From Cordia subcordata (lineage: Eukaryota; Streptophyta; Magnoliopsida; Boraginales; Cordiaceae): DNA of 64,000 nt. Each line of letters opens with the position of its first letter. Position 1 is the stretch's first letter. The stretch spans positions 5,981,501-6,045,500 of the forward strand of contig JAPTOF010000012.1 of the NCBI GenBank assembly GCA_028554755.1. The letters run 5' to 3'. Of the stretch, positions 22,380-32,984 are shown piece after piece. The translations under genes and the position numbers were made by a program. The notes below the pieces were generated by a model, which saw nothing but the letters and a program-made list of their open reading frames with translations, did not search any database and was not told the DNA's origin.

Positions 22380-23330
22380 AGTGCTCTAATATCACCTTTC
22401 ATTAGCTGCTCCATAAGCTACTTATAAGGGCCAAGAGAACACTGATGAGTCCTAAACTACTAGTGTTGCTTTCCAAGTCATATAGCTTTGGCCTTATGCA
22501 GCTTTCCTTATTGATGTCTGATGATGAGATCTCTCTGCAGGCTCAAGTATTGGCTCGGGGCGATGCATCTTCCACTCCAAAATAAGACTTTACCTATCAA
22601 CGCCCTCAAGGGTCAAAGTTTCAGTTTTTTTCCATGCTATGTGGCGACAAGCTAACATGTACGTCTGTTTTTTCTGTTAAAATTACTTTTCTTTTTCTAG
22701 CATAAAGGATCTGTTAATACAATAATAAATACACTAATGTTTGATTCTCACCGTTAGCCATTTATTTTTATTAGGAAAACATTAAAACTATACACGTGCT
22801 AGGCCCAAAAAAAAAATTACATTTGCACGTGAAGATGCGTGTTATTTGCACCATATCCATAAATTAAAAAACCGTTTAAACTTTTAGATAAAATGATAAT
22901 ATTAACAAGATCATATCTATAGATGTTGATGGTATGTGACTATATTTGTTGTTATCCACGAATAACGTAAGCTTTAGCCATTTGGAATGAAGCACATTGC
23001 CTAAGTGAACAACGACGTTTAATTTATCTTATTATTAAGGGGGATAACATAAAAATTGTCAAATTTTAGATTTCATAATCGATCGCTATCTTCGTATCGC
23101 TTCAAAGTTAGTTTTGTGAGAAAAAGGAGGATGCCTTTATTCTTAGGTGACACAGCTTGCATATCCAGTATAAACTTAAAATGATTATGTAAGGTCAAAA
23201 TCTTAAACGATTCCAATCATAATTTAAAGGAGTATCACAACTGCATTAGCCGTTGTTTTATGCCATGCATCAATTTTCTTATTTGCTTGAACCATTTGTA
23301 TGTAAAGCAATTGATAGGTGATGGGTCCCT
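22380..23330. other. Gene-free stretch
   Basis: No gene, RNA or clear mobile element is recognised. Confidence 0.5.
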
Positions 23331-23650
23331 ACATTCAGCATAATCTTGGATTTAGAATATCATTTTGGTGTATTTATGTATGTATCTCATTGTACAGTTG
23401 TTGATGAATTCGTATATCATAGGTTATATTTATAAATATTTATGTAACACACATTGAAAAATAGAGAAAAATAATCTTTTTCAAACTCTATTGTGATATC
23501 AAAGCCCCAACCGACTAAATAAAATCGAGACATGGGCAAAGCCTAACTCGTAGGGGCCAATCTTTTTCAAACTCTATTGCGATATCAAAAGCCTTGATCG
23601 ACTAAACAAAATCGGGGCATGGGCAAAGCCTGACTCTTGGGGGCCACCAT
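23330..23650 (+). mobile_element. LTR-retrotransposon remnant with primer-binding-like site, partly duplicated
   Basis: An LTR-end-like stretch leads to TGATATCAAAGCCCC at about 23493-23507, which resembles the initiator-Met primer-binding site TGGTATCAGAGCC. The unit aatctttttcaaactctatt ... ggggcc is present twice with an 86-bp period (starts at 23473 and 23559). No coding sequence follows, apart from a short stretch to about 23820 that may be the same element. Confidence 0.5.
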
Positions 23651-24149
23651 ACTCTTAGCACAGTACGGAGTGAGAATTTCAGGGTCAAGGTTTTTTGACT
23701 GAGATACTCGGTTTAAAGCTTTATTTGTACGATAGCAACATACTCCCAATCTTAAAACAGGGAAGATATTCATGATTTTGTCCCAACTCCACCATGCCCA
23801 AACCCATACGTAATGCACCCTAAATACTCACAATTTAAATACCATTGTTTTCATTACTTTGTCCAGAACGGATCATTTTGTCACAGCTAAATTTGATAAC
23901 GGAAGTAACTTGTAAGCGACATCGCACTACTGTCTTGAGTTAACCAACCTACCTTTCTGTCTTCATAGGTCTTCAATATCACCTAAGGCTCAACCAAAGT
24001 GCATCTACCTGTTATAAAGACCTTATTGTCAATATCTGAAAAAAATAAGGAAAAAATAAGGGAAAAAAAAAGGTTGTTCGATGCATATAATTTCATAAGT
24101 TGTTAGATGCATAGAACTTCATCTTCTTTTCCTTTCCTTTAATTCTTTT

Positions 24150-24183
24150 CTTTTTTTTTTTTTTTTTGGGGGGGGGGGGGGGC
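24150..24183. repeat. Poly-T then poly-G homopolymer block
   Basis: About 17 T followed by about 14 G. Such a block is unusual and prone to length errors in assembly. Confidence 0.85.
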
Positions 24184-25084
24184 GGATGTTGTTGGGGTTA
24201 AATAACCAAGAAGTTTCACTAATCAAGGCACTGAATCAATGATGATGCATACATAATTAGAAAAATGAACTAAGGCTAAAACTAGTGAAAGATGTCACCA
24301 AGTTATATGCTACTAGAAATTCTACCATCTAGGATACCATTATATGCTTGAACTTTTTATCAACAAATCATCCTAACATCATCTAAATTTTTTCCCAGCA
24401 AAAAAAATATATATATCTAAAATTTTACCTTGAGGCTACTCCTTTATTGAAAAACAATCATCGCAAATCCAACTAATTCTCTCTTTCCTTTCGCAAAGAA
24501 TGTATCATATGGCAAGTCAACAACCTAAAAAGGGGAATTAAGAAATTGCTTTTTCTTTTTTAATTTTACCTATCTTGAAATTTATTGTAATAAGAGTGAC
24601 TAAATTTGGAAAACCCGAAAAATATTCTAACCTGCACAAAATATACCATGGTCCTACTCTATGGTGCTCTTGTAGTGCATCATGCTTCTTTAAAAAAAAA
24701 AAAAAAGCAAACCGTTTATAACGCATTTTCTTTCTCTTTCTCTCTCCTCTCCTTTCTTTCTTGCTCTTTTCTCCTTACCACTCTCTTCTTCTCTTCCTTA
24801 CTTCATCGGTAATAGCACCGGTTATTTCACGCCCAATAAAGACCGCTATAAAATTTGTCTTGTTTCACTGATCGTAATAATGTAGATCATGTTTAAGAAA
24901 ACCTCCTGAGTGTCGACCCACCATTAAAGCTCTCGTCGTCTTCTTCCTCATGTCGGCAAAAATTCTGGCATCCATCTTGCCGCGCTGCAACCACCAATCT
25001 CTTCCTCTTCTCATCACAATTCTAATCTTACCTCCCACTCGGTATTTGGACACTCCAAACTCAATCTGCCATTAAAGCCCGCTT

Positions 25085-25560
25085 TATTTCAAGTATGCAT
25101 GTATATGGGGTGAACAAATAGTTGTGTGGTAATGAACAAATATTTGATATATATATATATATATATGAAAGTCAGTGAACAAATAGTTGTAGGATAGTGA
25201 ACAAATATTTGATGTATTTGTATATGTCTATATGTGTAAGAGAGTGGTGAACAAATATATGTCGAATGGTGAACAAATGTGTGTAGAGTGGTGAACAAAT
25301 ATATATGAACTAGTGAACAAATAAATATGTTTGTATTTTTGTGTCTGTGCATGTGAGAGCAGTAAACAAATAGTAGTGGGGTAATGACCAAATATTTGAT
25401 GCATCTATATAAGTGAGTAAACAAATAGTTATGAGGTAATGAACAAATAGTTACTGAACAAATAACTGTGGAATAATGAACAAATATTTGACGCATATAT
25501 GAAAGTTAGTTATAAATAGTTGTTGAATAGTTAACAAATACATTTGGGGTGAGCATAATA
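25085..25560. repeat. GAACAAATA minisatellite
   Basis: About 16 copies of a roughly 25-35-bp unit built on gtgaacaaata(gttgt/tttgatg), interrupted by TA and TG runs. The 135-codon minus-strand ORF over it (HYSTVICS-like repeated words) simply reads the repeat and is not taken as a gene. Confidence 0.85.
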
Positions 25561-25577
25561 ATTTTTTTTTTTAGTTT

Positions 25578-25730
25578 CACTATGCGTGAACAGTAGCGCA
25601 TGAATAATAGCACGTATTGTTACGTTTATGCACAAGAGAAGCACAGTGCTCAGATTCACTATGTGTGGATAGTAGCGCGTGAATAATAGCATGTACTGTT
25701 TGTGCACAAGAAAAGCACGGTGCTCTTGCT
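25578..25730. repeat. Two-copy repeat, about 77 bp
   Basis: Copies start at about 25578 and 25655, sharing cagtagcgc.tgaataatagca.gta.tgtt and gcacaagagaagcac.gtgctc. The words resemble those at 1290-1330, which hints at one dispersed family. Confidence 0.6.
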
Positions 25731-25879
25731 ATGCTGAAGGGCCATGATAGAAGGTCCCTTTAACCTGAGGTTTTAAAAATATCTTGAAATTCTAGAAAAT
25801 TCTTGAACTATGGCAACACTTGCTAAAAATCGTTGGCTATATAGATATGTTATACGTAACAAATTTTTAAACATTGCTT

Positions 25880-26110
25880 AAAATATCAATTAATAACTTA
25901 CTATGATTTTAATAACTTTTTCCAAAAAATCATTTTAAAAAGTATCATTTGCAATGATTTTTAACTGTTGCGGTTTGTGAAGAAACTGTTACATAAATAA
26001 TAAGGTACAAGGCTTCAAACGCTGACTTAAAAATATTGCATAAAATCATTGACAATAATTTTTAATATTTTTACAACGACTGTAATAAGGTCAAAGTGTA
26101 GTGACATAAC
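25880..26110. mobile_element. Possible transposon relic ending in GTAGTG
   Basis: Repeated aatgatttttaa / aatcattgacaataatttttaa words, and a right end aaagtgtagtg that resembles an inverted CACTA terminus. No left end was found. Confidence 0.25.
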
Positions 26111-26267
26111 TTATGGATAACAATTGTTCACAATTGCTTTGACATTGGGAGGGACCGCAAATTAAGTGCCATGTGCACATTGATGTTATCTTATAAGAAA
26201 AGAATGAATGATGGTTTATTAATTAATTAAAAAATATAGTAATTGATTATAAGAAAATCTTAATTAT

Positions 26268-26535
26268 GCTCTGTTTGTTATAGTCTTATTTTAAGATACT
26301 TATCCTATTAAAATAAGGGTAAATCTTATAAGATTTAAGAAATCTTATCATGCATCCTATGAAAATTTAAAACAAAACCATACTTTTTATCTTATAAGAA
26401 ATAAACAATCCTTCCTATCTTATTTTTTACAACTATAGAATGCATAGTGTATATGATAAGATATCTTAAATTTTATAAAATATCTCCAAATTTCAATAGG
26501 ATAAACATCTTAAAATAAGATCATTCCAAACACAC
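26268..26535. mobile_element. MITE with long terminal inverted repeats
   Basis: 268 bp. About 45 bp at each end are inverted copies at roughly 80 percent identity: left tcttattttaagatactta, right inverse tcttattttaagatgttta. TAT lies at both flanks (26265-26267, 26536-26538). No ORF. Confidence 0.75.
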
Positions 26536-27050
26536 TATTAGTAGAACAACATTAATTTTAAAGCCGTCAAAAAATAAACCAATGAAAACATCAAATGAAC
26601 CCTCCTCAAGAATATATATACAGCATGACGCAGAAAGCGTGAATTACGGATTAGATTTTTGGATCCAGTCGTCTAAGCACTACCCCTTCCCCTAGTTTAA
26701 TTTTTACCTGAAAAGTGCACTGTCAAACAAAAAAGAATTCCCATTGAGAAAGACTTTCATCGTCAAGTATCACGTTCAATTTTGTTCATTTCTTTTAACT
26801 TACTCTTTTTTACATGGGTTACCTTTTCAAGAGGCCGTTGAAGCATGATTTTGCACTTGAAAGTTTGCGTATAGGCTCGTCTGAATTGTTCTTTTTAAAA
26901 GTGTTCTTTTAATAATTTTTGTGAAAAATATTTTTTTGATAAGTTAAAAATCATGATGGTTGAAAAAAGTTTTATTTAAATTTTTTTAAAAATTTTAACT
27001 TTTTTAGAGGCTAAACTCAAGAATTATTGTAAAAATACTATATTTTTTTA

Positions 27051-27178
27051 AAAAAATATTTTTTCTTAAAAAAGTCAATTCAGACACTGATAATGTATAT
27101 TATTGAAGTGCTTTAAAAAATATTTTTTCTTAAAAAAGTCAATTCAGACACTGATAATGTATATTATTGAAGTGCTTT
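27051..27178. repeat. Recent 64-bp tandem duplication
   Basis: Two essentially identical 64-bp units containing gtcaattcagacactgataa. The near-perfect identity implies a recent slip or an assembly duplication. Confidence 0.9.
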
Positions 27179-27427
27179 ACCTGACTTAGGTTTAACCAAC
27201 TTAGCTAAAAAAAGAAAAGAAAAGAAAAGAAGAGAGAACGAAAAGAAAAGACAAGCAACTTTTTTGTTTCTAGGTCAAGAAAAAGAAAGCAACCTGACTT
27301 AGGTTGGGCGGCTACTCGATGCCAAAAGCGTTTCGGTTTAGAGACGGGGTTTGTGTTGATATTTTTTTCCGGTTAAAATTAATATTTTTGTTTATACTTA
27401 TTTTTCAATCACTTATCATTAAAGACT

Positions 27428-27435
27428 ATTACAAT
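27428..27435. repeat. hAT target duplication, left (ATTACAAT)
   Basis: Exactly repeated at 29510-29517. Confidence 0.9.
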
Positions 27436-27652
27436 TAGGGATAGCAACGGGACGAGTGACTTAGGGTACTCAACACGGCTAACCCGTTAAAAATCCGATA
27501 AAAATCCGTCCCGTTAAAGACCCGGAACGATTAAAAATATCCGTTAGGATTTGGGATGAAACTGGGAGTGACCTCCGGGTACCCGCATTCCCAAACCCGG
27601 CTTCTAGAAACCGGGTAATTGGTATCCGGAACGGTACTCGGTTCCGTCCCGT

Positions 27653-27685
<33 letters not shown>

Positions 27686-29509
27686 TATACATACATATAT
27701 ATATATATATATAATTATACATGCATATGTATATACACATATATATCCATACCTAATTATATAATTTATATTAATTTCTCAATATATTTTATATTTATTA
27801 ATTAATTATAGTTATATTGATAACATTTTTTATATGCATACTTATTAGGACTATATAAGAAACTATAATAGTTAAAACTATGACAGAACCAGTTATATGA
27901 TTAACTTTAGTTAGAATTATACTAAATAACAAACTAAGTCTAATTATATAGCTACACTAACTTTAGTTACATAGCTATCTAAATATGTTTTACATTTATT
28001 AATTAATTGTAGTTATATATATGTATATGTATATTATACAACAAATAAAGAAGCAAAAATTATTACTTTTGTTGATAGTAGTAAGGTTTCAACCTTTTTG
28101 TCTTTAAAATTTAACTTATAGTGGCTTACCACTAAACTAATATTTCATTTTTCACTTTTTATTTATGCAAAAAAGCTTCTTATTATTATAAGTTATCTAC
28201 TTAGAATTATATAATTTCTATTGACATCTCAATATATTTTATATTTATTAGTTAATTATAGTTCCATTGGTAACATTTTCTTATATGCATATTAATTAGA
28301 ATTATACAAGAAATGATAATAGTTAGAACTAAAATAGAAATTGCATTAATTCTAGTTATACAGCTATCTTTAATTAGAATTATACTAAACAATAGATTAA
28401 CCCTAATTACATAGCTACACTAACAAACTAACTTTAGTTATATAGCTTAATAGCTACTTAAGATTTTTCACATTTATTAAATAATTATTTTTATGTGTAC
28501 ATATTATATATATGTGTGTGTGTGTGTGTATATATATATACATATACATATGCATATACATATACATATTATACACTAAATTGTTGCAAAGATTTTTACT
28601 TTATGGGTAGTAGTAAGGTTTGACCCCTCAACTTTTTACTCTTTAAAATTTTAACTTATGGTAAAATTTTAAAATTATAAAACTATACCAATATCTCAAA
28701 ATAATTTATATTTATTAGTTTAGTAAAACTTACTAATCAAATTTTAATTTTTTTATAGAAAAAATTTTAAAAATGACTAATTATTTTTTGGTAAGGATCG
28801 AACCTGTGCCATTTGGCTTTCAGGCTTTGATACCATATAAGAGTTACCACCTCATCTAAAAGCTTAAACTTGTAGAAAGGATATTGGTTTATTTATTTAT
28901 TGTGTTAACAGGTATAGTAAATCATTTATGTACTAGAAGTTTCTTAGTTGTTTTTACTTTTCTCATTTCATATTCTCTCATTCTAGAGGTGCTACCTCAC
29001 GTTAAAAAAAAAAAAAAACCCATCGGGCATTAGATTTTCTCATTCTTGGCATCTAGTCGTGTATTTCATCTCCAGTAAAGGCGTAAGGCAAAGGCTCATA
29101 AGTTGCGATTTCATCCTATAATTTCTCAGATTTTTTTTTTTTGAGCAATTTTTTCTGACTAAGATTTCTCAGATCTCATCCCCACCATGCGTTTATCTTA
29201 AAAAGAGTTTGCTTTTTTTTATTTCTCAAGTGTAGTAATTTGTGAACTTTTTTTCTCAGATATTAACTCTCTCTATATGTCTCTTTTGGGTGCTTGATAG
29301 TGATCTTTGTTTCAATTTTAATTTTAATTAATTTCATTTTAATCAGGTTTGGGATGTCTCGGGTACCCACCGATTTGGGACGTTTCAGGAATGGGATTTA
29401 CACTTAATTTTTATCCGGGTTTGGGACGGGATTTGGAATTGGGATGCTATCCAGGTAGCGGGTTTGGGATTGTTTCGTGGGCAGGGTCCCCGTCTCGTTG
29501 CCATCCCTA
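27436..29509. mobile_element. hAT-type non-autonomous element, 2.07 kb
   Basis: Begins TAGGGATAGCAACGGGACG; the inverse of the right end is TAGGGATGGCAACGAGACG (2 mismatches in 19). A perfect 8-bp duplication ATTACAAT flanks it. Within 200 bp of each end, GTTTGGGA / CCGGGTACC / CGGGTTTGGG words recur, as in hAT subterminal binding zones. There is no transposase; the interior (27660-28700) is AT-rich and made of repeated blocks (see next entry). It is a 2-kb passive element and would need a transposase from elsewhere. Confidence 0.9.
27660..28720. repeat. Internal tandem blocks (about 447 bp) in the hAT element
   Basis: The block beginning near 27765 (ctcaatatattttatattta, then ttaattatagtt) recurs near 28213 and in part near 28685. 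Each block carries a TA/CA microsatellite (27655-27740, 28015-28040, 28497-28570) and a phrase gtaaggttt.aacc..tttt.tctttaaaattt. Identity between the first two blocks is roughly 75-80 percent by eye. Confidence 0.75.
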
Positions 29510-29517
29510 ATTACAAT
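29510..29517. repeat. hAT target duplication, right (ATTACAAT)
   Basis: Pairs with 27428-27435. Confidence 0.9.
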
Positions 29518-29626
29518 GAATTATTTGAATAAAATATTTTTAACTCACACAGAATGTTTGTGAAAGAATTCTAGACAAATTTATGAAAGGCAATATGTGC
29601 ATCCCTATTTATCATTTGCTAAATAA

Positions 29627-30085
29627 TGACAAATTTCACAAATAGTTTCTATTATTTATAGAAATTATTAATTTGGTCCCTATATTCTAAAAGTGACCTA
29701 TTTGATCTCTAATATATTTTAAAAAGTGTCACTTTAATCTCTATTATTTCAAAAGTGATCAATTTGGTTCCTAACGTTTGCGAAAATTAACCTAATTGAT
29801 CTCTATTTCAGTTTTAAAAGTGGTCAAGTGACCTAATTTTAGCCTTAAAAATTGTCACGTGATTGTCAAATAACCAATTACTGGGATGAAAATTGATATT
29901 TTTTGCAAAAATTGACATTTTTTCAAATATTAAGGACTAAATGGATTACTTTTGAAACAATAGGGATCAAATTGTCCTTTTTTTTGGCAAACATTGAGGA
30001 CCAAATGAGTTATTTTTTAAACAATAAGGATTAAACTGACACTTTTTATAAATAATAAGAGTTATTTGTGGAATTCTCCCTCTAA
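29627..30085. mobile_element. Foldback MITE (CACAAATA family)
   Basis: About 455 bp. The left end (atttcacaaatagtttctat) is inverted at the right (inverse: attccacaaataactcttat). Both arms contain aatttggtcc/ctaa-type words at regular spacing, so the whole element can fold on itself. A relative with the same arm words lies at about 47395-47785. There is no ORF; the superfamily may be Mutator-like but this is not shown. Confidence 0.65.
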
Positions 30086-30089
30086 ATGT

Positions 30090-31685
30090 CAAACTAGCAT
30101 CCTGAATTTTGTCCATCACTAAATTACAAGTGTGGATACCATGCACCATAAATATTGTGCATTCACCTAACATTGTGCACTCCACAGTAGCACGTTCACA
30201 ACTTTGTTATTATAAGTTCACAATTTTTATACTATACGTTTACAACTTTTAGTTATTTAAAAATAGCCTATTATATGTTTACAATTTTAACACTTTATGT
30301 TCAAAACTTTTAATTGTTCACAATTACTTATTTATTACTTTTATAGTATATGTTCAAAAGCTTTATATCATATGTTTCACAATGATAAATTACATGTTTA
30401 CGACTCTTTAAGATATATTCACAATCTGTGAATGATTTCAGAGCTCGCAGTCAGAGGTGTTATCAGTGTTCGATTGACGATTGGATTGTCGTTTTGTGTT
30501 CGTCGGCCTAAAGAGAGTGAACTCGTTAAATTTCACATTAATCCGACGGTTGTATTGCGAGATTTATTCACAATGCAGCATGCGCATTTAAACGTACCAT
30601 AACGAGAATGTATGATAAAATTTGCACTAAATTATGCCTTCAACAGTCCCTTCAATGTTTGTTTAATTGTTTTGGACTTGAATCATTAAAGCCTCCGCTA
30701 AAACAAAGTCTTTTTCGGATAGAAACCGACCCATGATGGAATAGCCAGTTGCTTTAATGATAATATTTTTGTCAACCTTAGTGCCCCCAAAGACCCATCT
30801 TTCGGTCCAAACACCGTCAGCTTTATGCTCTTCGAGCATGATGTGTTATTGTCGTTAAGAGTGAGTTATCCATCTCATTTATTCAGTTGATTGTCACCTT
30901 TCGGACTTTTTTGTTTTCTTTTTTAATAATTGGAACTCTTTTTAGAAAGTCTTTCATACTCACACACAATCTCGAATGAAATAGAAGAAGGGCAAGTTGC
31001 ATTTGGAAAGGAAAAAAATATTTGTTCATACCTACAACAAACAAATCACTTGAAAAGAAATATAGTCTGAATTAATTAAAAACAAAGTCTATCAAACCTA
31101 ATCGTCAATAAATAACTTCTTGATCAATTTGAAGCCAAGACAATTGATTTACCTTCATAAAAGGTTATACTTATCTCTTTCTCTCTCTCTCTCTCTCTTT
31201 TTAATTCTTTCTTTCTTGGGCAATGTTACTAAAGTACATGGGTCAACATCTTTGTGCTCTTTTGGTTGACCAAGCAACCCTCTTTTCATTAAAAAATGGA
31301 CATCGCCCATGCCATTTTTAAATAGTTGATTGTCAACTTTTAAGCATTGCTAAAAGGCTTTTGACTTTAGAGTATTTTGGATAAGCACTTAAATTTTCTT
31401 GAGGTTAGCTCATGGTGGAAAAGAAAAGGGTACTTTTAAAACAAATGAGCAATGATGCAACATTAGTATAATTTGATAATTGAGGCACTATCGTGTTGCA
31501 AGAAAACAATCATTAGAAAACTAAATCCATTTCTTCACAATGTACAGCTGCAAATCACGTTGATGTTTATCCTTGTTTTGTTTTAGACTAAGTGGTTAAT
31601 TAGGCCCGTCGATGTTATGAATTATTTGGCATCAACAATCAACAGTAGAAGAAACTCACACTTATTGCTGCATCTAAACATCCCA
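30090..31685. other. Gene-free stretch
   Basis: No gene is seen. 30180-30430 has a loose series of ATGTTCACAA(C/T)TTTT-like words, and a CT microsatellite lies at about 31175-31200. Confidence 0.55.
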
Positions 31686-31689
31686 TCCA

Positions 31690-32080
31690 ATAAACAAAGT
31701 TCACAGCATTTTTTTTATCTTGTCATGGTCAAGTAACGATAGCAATATGATGACTGTGAGTACCATTTTATAACATTATCTTACATTGACTCTTGAAATG
31801 TAATGTGATGGTGCACTTTTTGTGGTCTAATTTATATCAGAACTTTGGCTGGCATGGAAGAAAATGCACATTTAAGACAAAAATCATGAAACCTAAGACA
31901 AGTTTGTTGGATGAGCTAAAAATGATACATGATAATGAACCTTATAGTATTCTTGAGAGGGCTTTCCATTATAAATCCTCCAGTCAAAGTGGTGCTGATA
32001 GTTATGGCTCCCGCAACAATGGAACTAAGCAATTAGAATGTTTTTGTTGGATATCTATTAGTGGCATTGCAATGTAGGTG
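31690..32080 (+). mobile_element. LTR-retrotransposon remnant, second copy of the 3.3-kb repeat
   Basis: Matches 3240-3480 over about 240 bp, including the primer-binding-like TTTATATCAGAACTTTGG (two further changes from the consensus) and the leader atggaagaaaatgcac. After 31940 it diverges from the first copy and reads a short Ser/Asn-rich stretch (SRNNGTKQLECFCW) that may be a decayed gag zinc-knuckle region. It lies just downstream of the ATPase gene. Confidence 0.6.
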
Positions 32081-32569
32081 AGAGGAACTAAGTACCTAAT
32101 TCATCTATCTGCGAAAGCCTAAGGCATCGAACAAGATTTTATTCATCCATAGGGGTATTCCCGATCCATTGATGTAGGGGCTCAATGGCAGAATCATGTG
32201 TGGTTAAGAAACTAGTGTTATGAGTAGACTAATGATGCAGGTACGATGAAATGATTGAGACAGTTCGACTACCATTAAATCTCTCTTATAACATTACTCT
32301 ATGGTTCAAGACTACTGACAACTGGAGAATGAAAGTCTGACCACATTGACAGAACAATTGTTTATTTCCCAAAGGAAAGAAATTTTAAGTTTACTATGCA
32401 AAACAGAACATCTTTTGATCAACCAGCGAAAAATCATAGAAAGCAATAGCTCTGGCTAAAAAAGAATTTCAACAATTACTTCCTCACTACTCTTTAAAAG
32501 AATAATAGGATAATCCATACATCACTGTAGCTAATCTACAAACCAGGAGCCTGAATAACAAAATGACAT

Positions 32570-32984
32570 TAATTAATAGACAATATCTAAAGGAAGAATA
32601 AAGACGATATGATGGGATTTGAAGTTATACAAATAAATGTGCTGAATCAGTTTCTGCAAGGATGACCAGACGTGAGGAGAAGGTCTGACGATCTTGATAG
32701 GCAGGTACAAGCTCACAAGCTGAGGAGCTTTTAGAGGAAGATGACCTGTGACAGTTTTGTGAATCAACGAGGGTAATTGGAGCTAACATACTCAATAAGT
32801 GCAGTTGAACTGTGAACGAGTGAATGCATAAACTTTTTGTACCAGATCCAGAGAGCAAATGAAAGTCATTTTCTTGGATAAACTTCCAAAAGGTTGAGTG
32901 CACATAGTCAGAATTAAGAACTGAGTAACAGTAACGAGATTGAGCAATAAAACAAAGACCACGTACCATGAGAAATGACTATTC
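32570..32984 (-). other. Presumed 3' UTR of the ATPase gene
   Basis: Sequence directly after the stop codon at 32985. Two open frames here (32573-32767, 32625-32969) have no recognisable protein signal and are read as UTR. The poly-A site is not determined. Confidence 0.45.

Noticed and set aside
25089..25496. 135-codon minus-strand ORF
   Set aside because: It only translates the GAACAAATA minisatellite; the repeated HYSTVICS-like words follow the DNA repeat and there is no other protein feature.
25085..25560. CRISPR-like array
   Set aside because: The units are variable, have no unique spacers and lie in a plant genome; it is a minisatellite.
32625..32969. 114-codon minus-strand ORF after the ATPase stop codon
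   Set aside because: No recognisable domain and directly downstream of the stop; better explained as 3' UTR.
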